A stretch of DNA of 64,000 bases, taken from Bradyrhizobium sp. WSM3983 (lineage in GTDB: Bacteria; Pseudomonadota; Alphaproteobacteria; Rhizobiales; Xanthobacteraceae). Location: assembly GCF_000473045.1 (NCBI RefSeq), contig NZ_AXAY01000006.1, positions 1 through 64,000 on the forward strand, written 5' to 3'. Made by a program: the position numbers and the translations under genes. Within the stretch, counting starts at the first letter, position 1. Every line of letters starts with the position of its first letter. A model generated the notes under the pieces. It did no database searches, had not been told where the DNA came from, and saw nothing but the letters and a program-made list of their open reading frames with translations. Positions 50,973 through 57,818 of this stretch are shown here, piece by piece.

Positions 50973-51033
50973 GATCGACCGATGAGGTGCAGACATCACG
51001 CCGAGGTGCGTGCTGTCCGCCATAGGATTACGA

Positions 51034-51145
51034 GGATTACGGTGACAGTGCACTCAACCGTCGGTGTAGCCTAGCGTTGACGGACGCTGCAGCCCGCAGG
51101 GTGGCACCGAGATTACGGAGATTCCAGCACTGTCACCGTAATTCC
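51034..51145. repeat. REP-like inverted repeat, overlapping dispersed repeat copy B
   Basis: GGATTACGGTGACAGTGC (51034-51051) and GCACTGTCACCGTAATTCC (51127-51145) are inverted with one extra base, around a 75-bp centre. The centre contains GCTGCAGCCCGCAGGGTGGC from 51086, shared with copy A at 49956. The layout is that of a small non-autonomous palindromic element. Confidence 0.7.
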
Positions 51146-51149
51146 TTGC

Positions 51150-51190
51150 GGCTGGCGGCATCGCTCAAGCTGATGCGAAGGGCGTTGGGC
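51150..51190. repeat. 41-bp direct repeat, left copy
   Basis: GGCTGGCGGCATCGCTCAAG followed by CTGATGCGAAGGGCGTTGGGC. The right copy at 55361-55401 differs at two positions only. Both are in the same orientation and bracket three genes of unusual composition. Confidence 0.75.
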
Positions 51191-51469
51191 AGGGTCCGGT
51201 CTGCTGGTGAAAGGTGGGTTGAAGTCGACACGTCTGCGCTCGGCCTTGGGGTCGCCGACAAAGCCGCCAAGCTCCCATTGCGCCTATCATTAGTTGTTAG
51301 CGTGAGAATAAATACGTCGAGTTGTGACGTCGTTCACATCCCAACTCGAGAATAATTGCTAAAAATAACGGGAGATCGGCGCACATCGACAAAACCATTT
51401 GATCGCGGCCTGACAAGGCGTGGCCGGATCCTTTCGCCAACCATTTCGACGACGCTGTGGATCTGCTCA

Positions 51470-52756
51470 ATGGCGGACGATCGGTCGAACGGAACTCCAC
51501 TGACTCAGCTTCTTGGGCAGGTCCGTCCAGACTTTTTGATGCGCGACGGCTTCGCTCCAAAATCTGCAATTTCTGAAGCCGTCATTTTCGCCCACATTCA
51601 TTGCCTGCCTTCTTCTGTGGAGCTCCTTTCCTTTTTGATCGAGAAAGTCGGCTTCGATCCGTCGAAAATCATCGTCATCCCAAAAGCCTATTCTACAATC
51701 CCAAATTCACTCCAAGAGTTGAAGCGACAGATGGGATTTCGGGTGTTGCTTTCGGAGGGGGAATTGCGGCGTGGACTTTACGATGAATACGCCGCCGTTT
51801 CCCTCAACAGGGCATGTGAAATCGCGGATGAATTTGGAAAGTACGAACGAAAGCCTCCAAGGGTCGTCTTGCTTGACGATGGTGGCACGCTTACCGAACG
51901 CTGGTTTAATTATGGGCTGGCTTCTCGATTTGAAACGGTCTCGGTGCAGCAAACCACTTCGGGCCTGTTTCGACCACCGTTTCACGATCGACGCATCCTC
52001 AAGGTCAATGTCGCGGGCTCCGCTGCAAAGAGGTGGTTCGAGTCGAAGATCATTGCAAAGGGCATCACCCGTAAGGTCTTTGCACGGATCAGCGAGCTGG
52101 AGCGCCGGAAAATCGGCGTTGTAGGATACGGCGCCGTTGGCAAGGCGCTCGCCGACGCCATGTCTGCTCATGGCGCCGATATTGTCGTGTATGACAAGAG
52201 TCGGGACGTTCGCTCGCATCGATACGAAAATGCGGCCTCGTTGGACCAGCTGCTACGTAAAGCCGAAGTCATATTTGGTTGCGTGGGAAAAGACATATTC
52301 GAAGGCTGCGGGAACGCTCTGGAAGCGATGGCGGCGCCCCAAATCTTCGCGAGCTGTTCTTCGAGGGACGTCGAATTTCAGTCCCTCTTCCGCTACGCCA
52401 TCCCAACTGAGAGCCAGAACCCATTCGAAGATGTAACGATCAGAGCGGGTGGATTGCACAACATTCTGAACGGGGGTTTTCCGATCAATTTCGATCGCGA
52501 GCACGAATGGGAGGAGGAAAGTGAGATTGCTCTTACCCGCGCATTGGTCTTGGCGGGGGTTTGTCAGGCATTAGCAGATCTCGAGCCTCACGCGATTGAA
52601 GGGAGCAACATCGTTCCATTGGGAGTCGAGATCCAGAAGAACCTGGTGGACTGTTGGCTTGACATCAACGGTATGAGTACCGAGCAATTCTGTGTTAAGC
52701 GCGCGGACTTTGACAATCGCGAATGGTGGCTCAAGGAGTGCTTCAATGGGCCCTAG
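51470..52756 (+). CDS. Divergent S-adenosylhomocysteine-hydrolase-like protein
   Basis: A 428-residue protein (start 51470; 51539 is an alternative) that aligns by eye along most of the SAH hydrolase fold. IFAHIHCLPSSVELLSFLIE (39-58) matches the substrate-domain His region. LLDDGGTLTERWF (134-146) matches DDGGDLT, VSVQQTTSGLF (157-167) matches SEETTTG, KVNVAGSAAKRWFES (178-192) matches NVNDSVTKSKFDN, and the Rossmann loop is GVVGYGAVGKALADA. The catalytic Glu is Gln160/161, the Asp after the Lys is Glu191, and the K-Y C-terminal tail is absent. So it is probably not a housekeeping enzyme. It has lower GC and is an orphan. Confidence 0.8.
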   Translation: MADDRSNGTPLTQLLGQVRPDFLMRDGFAPKSAISEAVIFAHIHCLPSSVELLSFLIEKVGFDPSKIIVIPKAYSTIPNSLQELKRQMGFRVLLSEGELRRGLYDEYAAVSLNRACEIADEFGKYERKPPRVVLLDDGGTLTERWFNYGLASRFETVSVQQTTSGLFRPPFHDRRILKVNVAGSAAKRWFESKIIAKGITRKVFARISELERRKIGVVGYGAVGKALADAMSAHGADIVVYDKSRDVRSHRYENAASLDQLLRKAEVIFGCVGKDIFEGCGNALEAMAAPQIFASCSSRDVEFQSLFRYAIPTESQNPFEDVTIRAGGLHNILNGGFPINFDREHEWEEESEIALTRALVLAGVCQALADLEPHAIEGSNIVPLGVEIQKNLVDCWLDINGMSTEQFCVKRADFDNREWWLKECFNGP

Positions 52757-52979
52757 CAGATCCGCCGACAAATTCCCGAGTGGCAGCGGGGCATTAATAA
52801 ATACGCTCCGGGGGGATCCGGTACGTAGGATGGGTGGAGCGCGCCACGCAGTTTGGGTCGCAGGACGAATCGACAGAAATATTGACAAGTACCGCTTGCA
52901 AGAGTTCCGGGGAACCTTAATCTCTGGGTGGTTTAACGAATTTAATTTGGCCTTAAAACGCTACTTAAAGGGGCTCGGA

Positions 52980-53825
52980 ATGCGACTTAAATTTGCTCTC
53001 GCCACAATCAGTGCTCTTTGCTCCACGTCGGCCTTGGCCAATACGCTTTTGCCAGATGCGATTGTCACCGCTGGAGCAGGATCCAACGGCATCACCGGGT
53101 GTTGCATTGGCGAAGGTTCGAGTGCGATCTCAAGCCAATTTGGAACGACATCCGTCTCCGCAACGTCAGCGAACGGAGGGTCTGGGCAAGCTTCTTTTAC
53201 CGCGAGCACCTCTCCCTCAGCCCTGGCCACCCTTCATTTGCAGGCTGGCCCCGGTAACGCTCCCGGCAGTGGCTACATGGGTGGAGCTGCGAGCGGAGCT
53301 GTAACTTATTATTTCGAAGTTCTGAGCTCTCAAAACCGACACCTCACCCTGGATGTCACCGCGGCGGGCCGGATCTCGGCTTCTGGCAGCATGCTGGACA
53401 TCATAGATGACTCCGCAATTTCCATGCTGCTCATTGATCGCGGATACGCGACGCAGGCTTTCGGCTACGGCCTTCAGCTGGGACTCAATGAAAGCGTGGG
53501 TACGATAGGGGTGCCCCTGACCTCGGCAACCTGGTCCGAGACCGATAGACCATTTACGGTCTCAACCAACGAAATCTACACGGTAACCCTGTACACCTAC
53601 GTATCGGCAAATGTTTACGTTGGCAGCAGCGCCTCGATATCGTCGTTCGTTGATCCGACATTCGCTATCGATCCTGCGACGTTCGACCCCGGTGAGCTGA
53701 ACCTCATTTTCAGCTCCAACATCGGAGCCGTCCCCGAATCCTCGACATGGGCCATGATGATCCTCGGCTTTTTTGGCACAGGGTTGATGGCGTTCCGCAA
53801 GAAGAGCACGCTGCGCGTGGTTTGA
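52980..53825 (+). CDS. Exported PEPxxWA-CTERM protein
   Basis: A 281-residue protein. ATG 52980 is preceded by AGGGGCTCGG. The signal peptide is MRLKFALATISALCSTSALA. The mature part is Ser/Thr/Gly/Ala-rich and beta-type, with two adjacent Cys in ITGCCIGEG. The C-terminus VPESSTWAMMILGFFGTGLM plus FRKKS is the tripartite PEPxxWA-CTERM sorting signal: motif, membrane helix, basic tail. Such proteins are processed by an exosortase and placed in the envelope or extracellular polymer. No exosortase is in the window. A terminator follows. Confidence 0.85.
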   Translation: MRLKFALATISALCSTSALANTLLPDAIVTAGAGSNGITGCCIGEGSSAISSQFGTTSVSATSANGGSGQASFTASTSPSALATLHLQAGPGNAPGSGYMGGAASGAVTYYFEVLSSQNRHLTLDVTAAGRISASGSMLDIIDDSAISMLLIDRGYATQAFGYGLQLGLNESVGTIGVPLTSATWSETDRPFTVSTNEIYTVTLYTYVSANVYVGSSASISSFVDPTFAIDPATFDPGELNLIFSSNIGAVPESSTWAMMILGFFGTGLMAFRKKSTLRVV

Positions 53826-53848
53826 TGACACGACGACGAAAGTTCAGC

Positions 53849-53874
53849 AAGGCCGCCTCTCGGGCGGCCTTTTA
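53849..53874 (+). terminator. Intrinsic terminator
   Basis: AAGGCCGCC (53849-53857) pairs with GGCGGCCTT (53863-53871), then TTTTA. It follows the PEPxxWA-CTERM gene by about 25 bp. Confidence 0.85.
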
Positions 53875-53932
53875 CTTGCGGTGCATTGCGCCAGCCTTGA
53901 CACCATTTCGCCTCTGCAGGTCACCGCCGCAA

Positions 53933-55216
53933 CTAGCCTCCCTGTCGCAGAGCTTCGATGGGATCGAGCCGCGCAGCGCGCCATGATGGGTAGAGCGTCG
54001 CGAGGAACGATAGGGTCAGGGCCATGGTCACGACCCCAGCGGTTTCGACGAGATCGATTTCCGCTGGCAGCTTGGACAGAAAGTAGAGTTTGGGCGGGAA
54101 CAAGTCGGTGCGGGTCAGCCAGGACATGAATTGTCGGATCGATTCGATGTTGACGCAGACGAGAAGCCCGACGACGAAGCCGGCCAGCGTCCCCGCAACG
54201 CCGATCGAGGCGCCGGTGATCATGAACGTTCGCATGATCGCACCCTGTGAAGCTCCCATGGTCCTGAGGATCGCGATGTCGCTGCCCTTGTCCTTCACCA
54301 GCATGATCAGGCCGGACACAATGTTCAGTGCGGCCACCAGTATGATCAGGCTCAGGATGAGAAACATCACATTGCGCTCGACCTCTAGCGCGCCAAAGAA
54401 GGTCGCATTGCGCTGCCGCCAGTCGACCAGGAAGATCGGTCGACCTGCCGCTTCCGCCACCGTCTTGCGAAACAGGTCGATGCGATCGGGATCGGCAGTG
54501 AACACCTCGATCGCGGTGACGTCCAGATTGCGGTTGAAAAAGGCCTGCGCCTCCGCGATCGGCATGAAGATGACGCCCGAATCGTATTCGGACATCCCGA
54601 TCTCGAACACGGCGGCGACTTGATATTTCTTGACGCGCGGCATCATGCCCATCGGCGTGACTGCGCCGCGCTGCGCAACGAGCGTGATAGCGTCACCGGC
54701 ATGGACGGAGAGTTGATCGGCAAGGCCCTGGCCGATGGCGACGCCCTGGCCTTCGTCAAAATGTTCGAGTGACCCGTGCTTGATGTTATTGGCGATCGAG
54801 GGAAGCTGATTGAGATCAACGGCCCGAATGCCGCGCACCAGGACGCCGGAGGCATTCGACGACGAGGCCAGGGCCGGGCCGTCAACGACCGGTATCGCCA
54901 ACCGAACGCCCTGCACCTGACTGATGCGGTCGGCGACATCCTTCCAATCAGTCAAAGGACTTTCCAGCGGCTGCGCCACAATATGTCCGTTGAAGCCGAG
55001 CATCTTGCCGAGAAGTTCTGTGCGAAAGCCGTTCATCACCGCCATGACGATGATCAGCGTGGCGACCCCGAGCATGATGCCCAGAAACGAAAACCCGGCG
55101 ATGACCGAGACGAACCCTTCCTTGCGGCGGGCCCGCAGATAGCGCGCCGAGAGCATCCACTCGAACGGTGCAAAGGGGCCTGCTTGTGGCGAATCCATCA
55201 CGGTCTCATCCATCAT
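53933..55216 (-). CDS. Lipoprotein-releasing ABC transporter permease (LolC/LolE type), orphan
   Basis: A 427-residue MacB/LolC-type permease. FEWMLSARYLRARRKEGFVS and the first membrane helix (FSFLGIMLGVATLIIVMAVM) are at residues 18-62. A periplasmic domain of about 200 residues follows, then three C-terminal helices and the end TLYPSWRAARLDPIEALRQGG. In the Lol system such permeases detach outer-membrane lipoproteins with the ATPase LolD. Here no lolD is adjacent, so it is either a paralogue working with a distant ATPase or a different export task. It runs opposite to its accessory neighbours. Confidence 0.92.
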   Translation of the reverse strand: MMDETVMDSPQAGPFAPFEWMLSARYLRARRKEGFVSVIAGFSFLGIMLGVATLIIVMAVMNGFRTELLGKMLGFNGHIVAQPLESPLTDWKDVADRISQVQGVRLAIPVVDGPALASSSNASGVLVRGIRAVDLNQLPSIANNIKHGSLEHFDEGQGVAIGQGLADQLSVHAGDAITLVAQRGAVTPMGMMPRVKKYQVAAVFEIGMSEYDSGVIFMPIAEAQAFFNRNLDVTAIEVFTADPDRIDLFRKTVAEAAGRPIFLVDWRQRNATFFGALEVERNVMFLILSLIILVAALNIVSGLIMLVKDKGSDIAILRTMGASQGAIMRTFMITGASIGVAGTLAGFVVGLLVCVNIESIRQFMSWLTRTDLFPPKLYFLSKLPAEIDLVETAGVVTMALTLSFLATLYPSWRAARLDPIEALRQGG

Positions 55217-55621
55217 CCTATAGGACGGTCATTTTCTCTAGTTCCGATTGGATTGGCTAGAGTGGCGAGTTGCTTCACGGGCCGGATGTATTCTCCGGCA
55301 TCCACAACTTCGGCAGTGGCAAGCTCGAAGGCGGTGCGCTCGCAGCGAGGCGCAGCCTTCGGCTGGCGGCCTCGCTCAAGCTGATGCGAAGGGCGTCGGG
55401 CGTCTACGCATAGTTCGTAGCGTATACTGCTGATGGAAACCGATGTTGAAGTCGATATGTGTGCACGGCCGCCTCGGGCAAGGGTATGCTGGTTGGGAGG
55501 CATCAAGAGATATCTGAGAGCGAGCAGCGCAATTTGTTGCGACGCAGCGCGTCCGGCAAGCACAATTCCCCCGTGCATCCCGATTGAAAGGCACTTCGCA
55601 AGTCGCCCCGAACCAATTAAT
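55217..55621. other. Repeat-bearing intergenic region
   Basis: 405 bp upstream of both the LolC/E gene and the membrane coiled-coil gene. It holds the right copy of the 41-bp repeat and related downstream text (CTGCTGATGGAAACCGATGT, TGAAGTCGATATG). No gene is supported. Confidence 0.5.
55361..55401. repeat. 41-bp direct repeat, right copy
   Basis: GGCTGGCGGCCTCGCTCAAG followed by CTGATGCGAAGGGCGTCGGGC; 39 of 41 positions match the left copy at 51150-51190. It is preceded by GCGAGGCGCAGCCTTC. Confidence 0.75.
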
Positions 55622-56530
55622 ATGGCTGAAGATTTGAGGAGGCTCCGTATTGAACCCCCGGGGGCACCCATGAACAATATCGCTGACGAATTTCCCTTTC
55701 TAAAGGACCCGTCGGTTGAACCTGAATTTAAAAAAATCCTTCTAGAAAGGCAATTCGAGGAAAGAGCTCGGAAAGAGCTCGCGTCGCAACAAGCGATCGA
55801 CAAGCGCGCCGCGGATAGCCTCGAAAAGCTCAAGCTGCGGCACAACACTCCTCTTGTTGTCGCGCTCGTTGGGCTGATTACGATCGGCGCAAACTCGGTT
55901 GTTTCATATTTTCAGAGTAAGCAAGCGACCGCAAATTCAGTCACAATCGAACAAGTTAAGGGTGTGATCAACGAGGCCCAAAAGGAGTCAGATACCAAGC
56001 GTGAGGCTCAAATAGCGCAGCTAAAGAGCGACCTCCAGGAATCTGCAGCCAATGCAGAGGCTGCTCGAGCAGCTTCTAAGGATGACCGTCAATTCGCCTA
56101 CACAATCATCCAAAGCGAGTTAGCAAAAAGCACTGACATTCGAGCGCGAGCGACTGTTCTTCTTTTTCTAGTCCGTGCCGGCGTCCTCAACGGTCTCAAA
56201 GCAGATCAACTGAAGGAGATGGCTGAGGACGATTTGAGAAGCGCAAAGGACCCCACCAACGCCTTGATCCCGCCGACGCTAGGGCGCCTCGGGCCAGTCC
56301 ATATCTGCGTGGGAAATGGTGGCGATGCCGCGTGTTTGTTTCCAGGAGCGGTCGTCTATTCTTGTGCCGACTATGCGACGATCGGAGGTGGATCAGATCT
56401 CACATACGATACTTTCAATCGACGCTTTTGCCAGGGAAACGGGGATCCAAAGAAGAACGTTCGCCATAACTTTAGTGTTGGCGGCGGGCAATGCGGCTGG
56501 ACAAGCTTCACTGTAAATTGCGCATCCTGA
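55622..56530 (+). CDS. Membrane-anchored coiled-coil protein, unknown function
   Basis: About 302 residues from ATG 55622; ATG 55670 (MNNIADEFPFLKD) is an alternative. A charged N-terminal helix (FKKILLERQFEERARKELAS) leads to one membrane segment at about 76-97 (TPLVVALVGLITIGANSVVS). A coiled-coil stretch follows at 100-155 (EQVKGVINEAQKESDTKREA, QIAQLKSDLQESAANAEAAR). The C-terminal 70 residues are Cys- and Gly-rich (HICVGNGGDAACLF, RFCQGNGD, GGGQCGWTSFTVNCAS), probably disulfide-bonded outside the cytoplasm. Its AT content is clearly higher than the neighbours. No family is recognised. Confidence 0.7.
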   Translation: MAEDLRRLRIEPPGAPMNNIADEFPFLKDPSVEPEFKKILLERQFEERARKELASQQAIDKRAADSLEKLKLRHNTPLVVALVGLITIGANSVVSYFQSKQATANSVTIEQVKGVINEAQKESDTKREAQIAQLKSDLQESAANAEAARAASKDDRQFAYTIIQSELAKSTDIRARATVLLFLVRAGVLNGLKADQLKEMAEDDLRSAKDPTNALIPPTLGRLGPVHICVGNGGDAACLFPGAVVYSCADYATIGGGSDLTYDTFNRRFCQGNGDPKKNVRHNFSVGGGQCGWTSFTVNCAS

Positions 56531-56667
56531 CGTTGGTTAGAACGCGTACAGCACTTTCATCCGGCGAGTCGCTTTTGGATCATAAGCCGTCGACGGCGAT
56601 CAAATGGCGCGACTTTCGGTTTATCTTTAGAAGCCGGCGTCGATTAAGCACTCGCCCCAACGCCTCA

Positions 56668-57297
56668 TCACGGCGCCGGGCACGCCGCCCCCGTCTTCAC
56701 CCAGGCCTCCACCAGCGCACCGGCCTGCTCCTGCGTGCCCGGGGCGGGCGCGCGGCCGAAGCCGGGCTTCCAGGCCCAGCCGACCAGGGTGTCCTTGCCG
56801 ATGTGGTCGATCAGCGCTTCCACCTTGCGGCCGCCGTTGCGCACCGGATCGCGGATCTGCTCGCAGATATCGCCGATCGTCTTGCCTTCCCAGGCCATCT
56901 CGCGCGGGGCGAGGTGCCATTCGGGATGGCCGGGAATGCGGCCGGGCTCGAAATTGGCATTCTGGTGGCAGGTGTGGCAGCGCATCGCTTCCATGCCGTG
57001 ACCGTCGGCGCCGCGCGTGACCGGCGGCTGATGAATGCGGGGAGTGTCGCCCTGGCGCGGGCTGTCGCCGGCCGGATGGCAGTTGGTGCAGCGTGGATGC
57101 GTCAGCACTCGTCCGAGCTCGGTGAAGATCGCGGCCGAGCGCTTGTCGGTGTCGGCGATGTCAGCAAAACTTTCGGGCGAAGCGAGGGCGTGGCTCGTCG
57201 TGTCCGACGCGGCGTAACCGGCGCACAGACTGCTCGTCAGCGTCGCCATCACGGCCATGATCTTGAGGCGCGCGGTGATCATCCTTGCCGCACTCAT
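56668..57297 (-). CDS. Dihaem cytochrome c subunit of a molybdenum hydroxylase
   Basis: A 209-residue exported protein with two haem-binding motifs, CTNCH (near residue 70) and CHTCH (near 107). It opens with a signal peptide (MITARLKIMAVMATLTSSLC region). It overlaps the 2Fe-2S subunit gene by 4 bp (57294-57297) and completes a MoCo/2Fe-2S/cytochrome trio. In such periplasmic oxidoreductases the cytochrome passes electrons to the respiratory chain instead of using FAD. The motif HPRCTNCHPAGDSPRQGD is typical of this accessory cytochrome. Confidence 0.87.
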   Translation of the reverse strand: MSAARMITARLKIMAVMATLTSSLCAGYAASDTTSHALASPESFADIADTDKRSAAIFTELGRVLTHPRCTNCHPAGDSPRQGDTPRIHQPPVTRGADGHGMEAMRCHTCHQNANFEPGRIPGHPEWHLAPREMAWEGKTIGDICEQIRDPVRNGGRKVEALIDHIGKDTLVGWAWKPGFGRAPAPGTQEQAGALVEAWVKTGAACPAP

Positions 57298-57818
57298 TTG
57301 GTGGCGACGAGATAACGGCTGGAATCGGCGAGGATCACGTCGCGCACCGCCTCGTGATATCTGATGTAGCCGGTGCAGCGGCAGAGATGTCCGTCAAGCG
57401 CATCCGCAATCGTCTGCTCCAGCGCCTCGCGGGCGACCGGCGCGCGCGAGAGACGTTCGAGCAGCACCTGGCCCTCATTGAGGAAGCCGGCGGTGCAGTA
57501 GCCGCATTGAAACGCGAAGTGATCGATGAAGGCCTGTTGCAGGGCCGAGAGCTGGCCGTCCTTGGCGTGGCCCTCGACGGTGCGGATCGACTTGCCGTCG
57601 AAATTCACAGCAGGCGCGACACAGGTCGGGCTGGTGTAGCTCGTGCCATCGGGCGCGTCGACGATGATGGCGCAGCTCAGGCATTGCGCGGCGCCGCAGC
57701 CGAACTTGGTGCCGGTCATGCCGAGCATCTCGCGCAAAAAATCGTTCATCGAGAGATCGTCGCGGACGTCCATCGGACCATGCTTACGGCCATTGATGGT
57801 GAGGCTGAGGGTCGTCAC
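57294..57818 (-). CDS. (2Fe-2S)-binding subunit of a molybdenum hydroxylase (IorA/PaoA type)
   Basis: A 174-residue subunit with two iron-sulfur clusters. The N-terminal plant-type ferredoxin cluster uses Cys41, Cys46, Cys49 and Cys66 (GCGAAQCLSC, SPTC). The C-terminal helical cluster uses QCGYCTAGF and HLCRCTGYIRYHEAV. Length and layout match small subunits of isoquinoline 1-oxidoreductase and periplasmic aldehyde oxidoreductase. It overlaps both neighbours by 4 bp, so translation is coupled. It lacks its own signal and presumably travels with the Tat-bearing large subunit. Confidence 0.94.
   Translation of the reverse strand: MTTLSLTINGRKHGPMDVRDDLSMNDFLREMLGMTGTKFGCGAAQCLSCAIIVDAPDGTSYTSPTCVAPAVNFDGKSIRTVEGHAKDGQLSALQQAFIDHFAFQCGYCTAGFLNEGQVLLERLSRAPVAREALEQTIADALDGHLCRCTGYIRYHEAVRDVILADSSRYLVATK

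Larger units (their letters stand above)
50973..51469. other. Repeat-rich intergenic region
   Basis: About 500 bp with no convincing gene. It holds the inverted repeat at 51034-51145, repeat copy B at 51086-51145 and the 41-bp direct repeat at 51150-51190, followed by a stretch (TGGTGAAAGGTGGGTTGAAG, then TCGACACG) that recurs in altered form at 55427-55455. Confidence 0.6.

Noticed and set aside
49956..55401. Repeats considered as a CRISPR array
   Set aside because: Only two copies of each repeat, kilobases apart with genes between them; no regular short spacing and no cas genes.
51470..56530. Possible multi-gene antiphage system from the SAH-hydrolase-like, LolC/E and coiled-coil genes
   Set aside because: The genes are on different strands with terminators and repeats between them, and none carries a recognisable defence effector. 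They are reported separately, not as one system.
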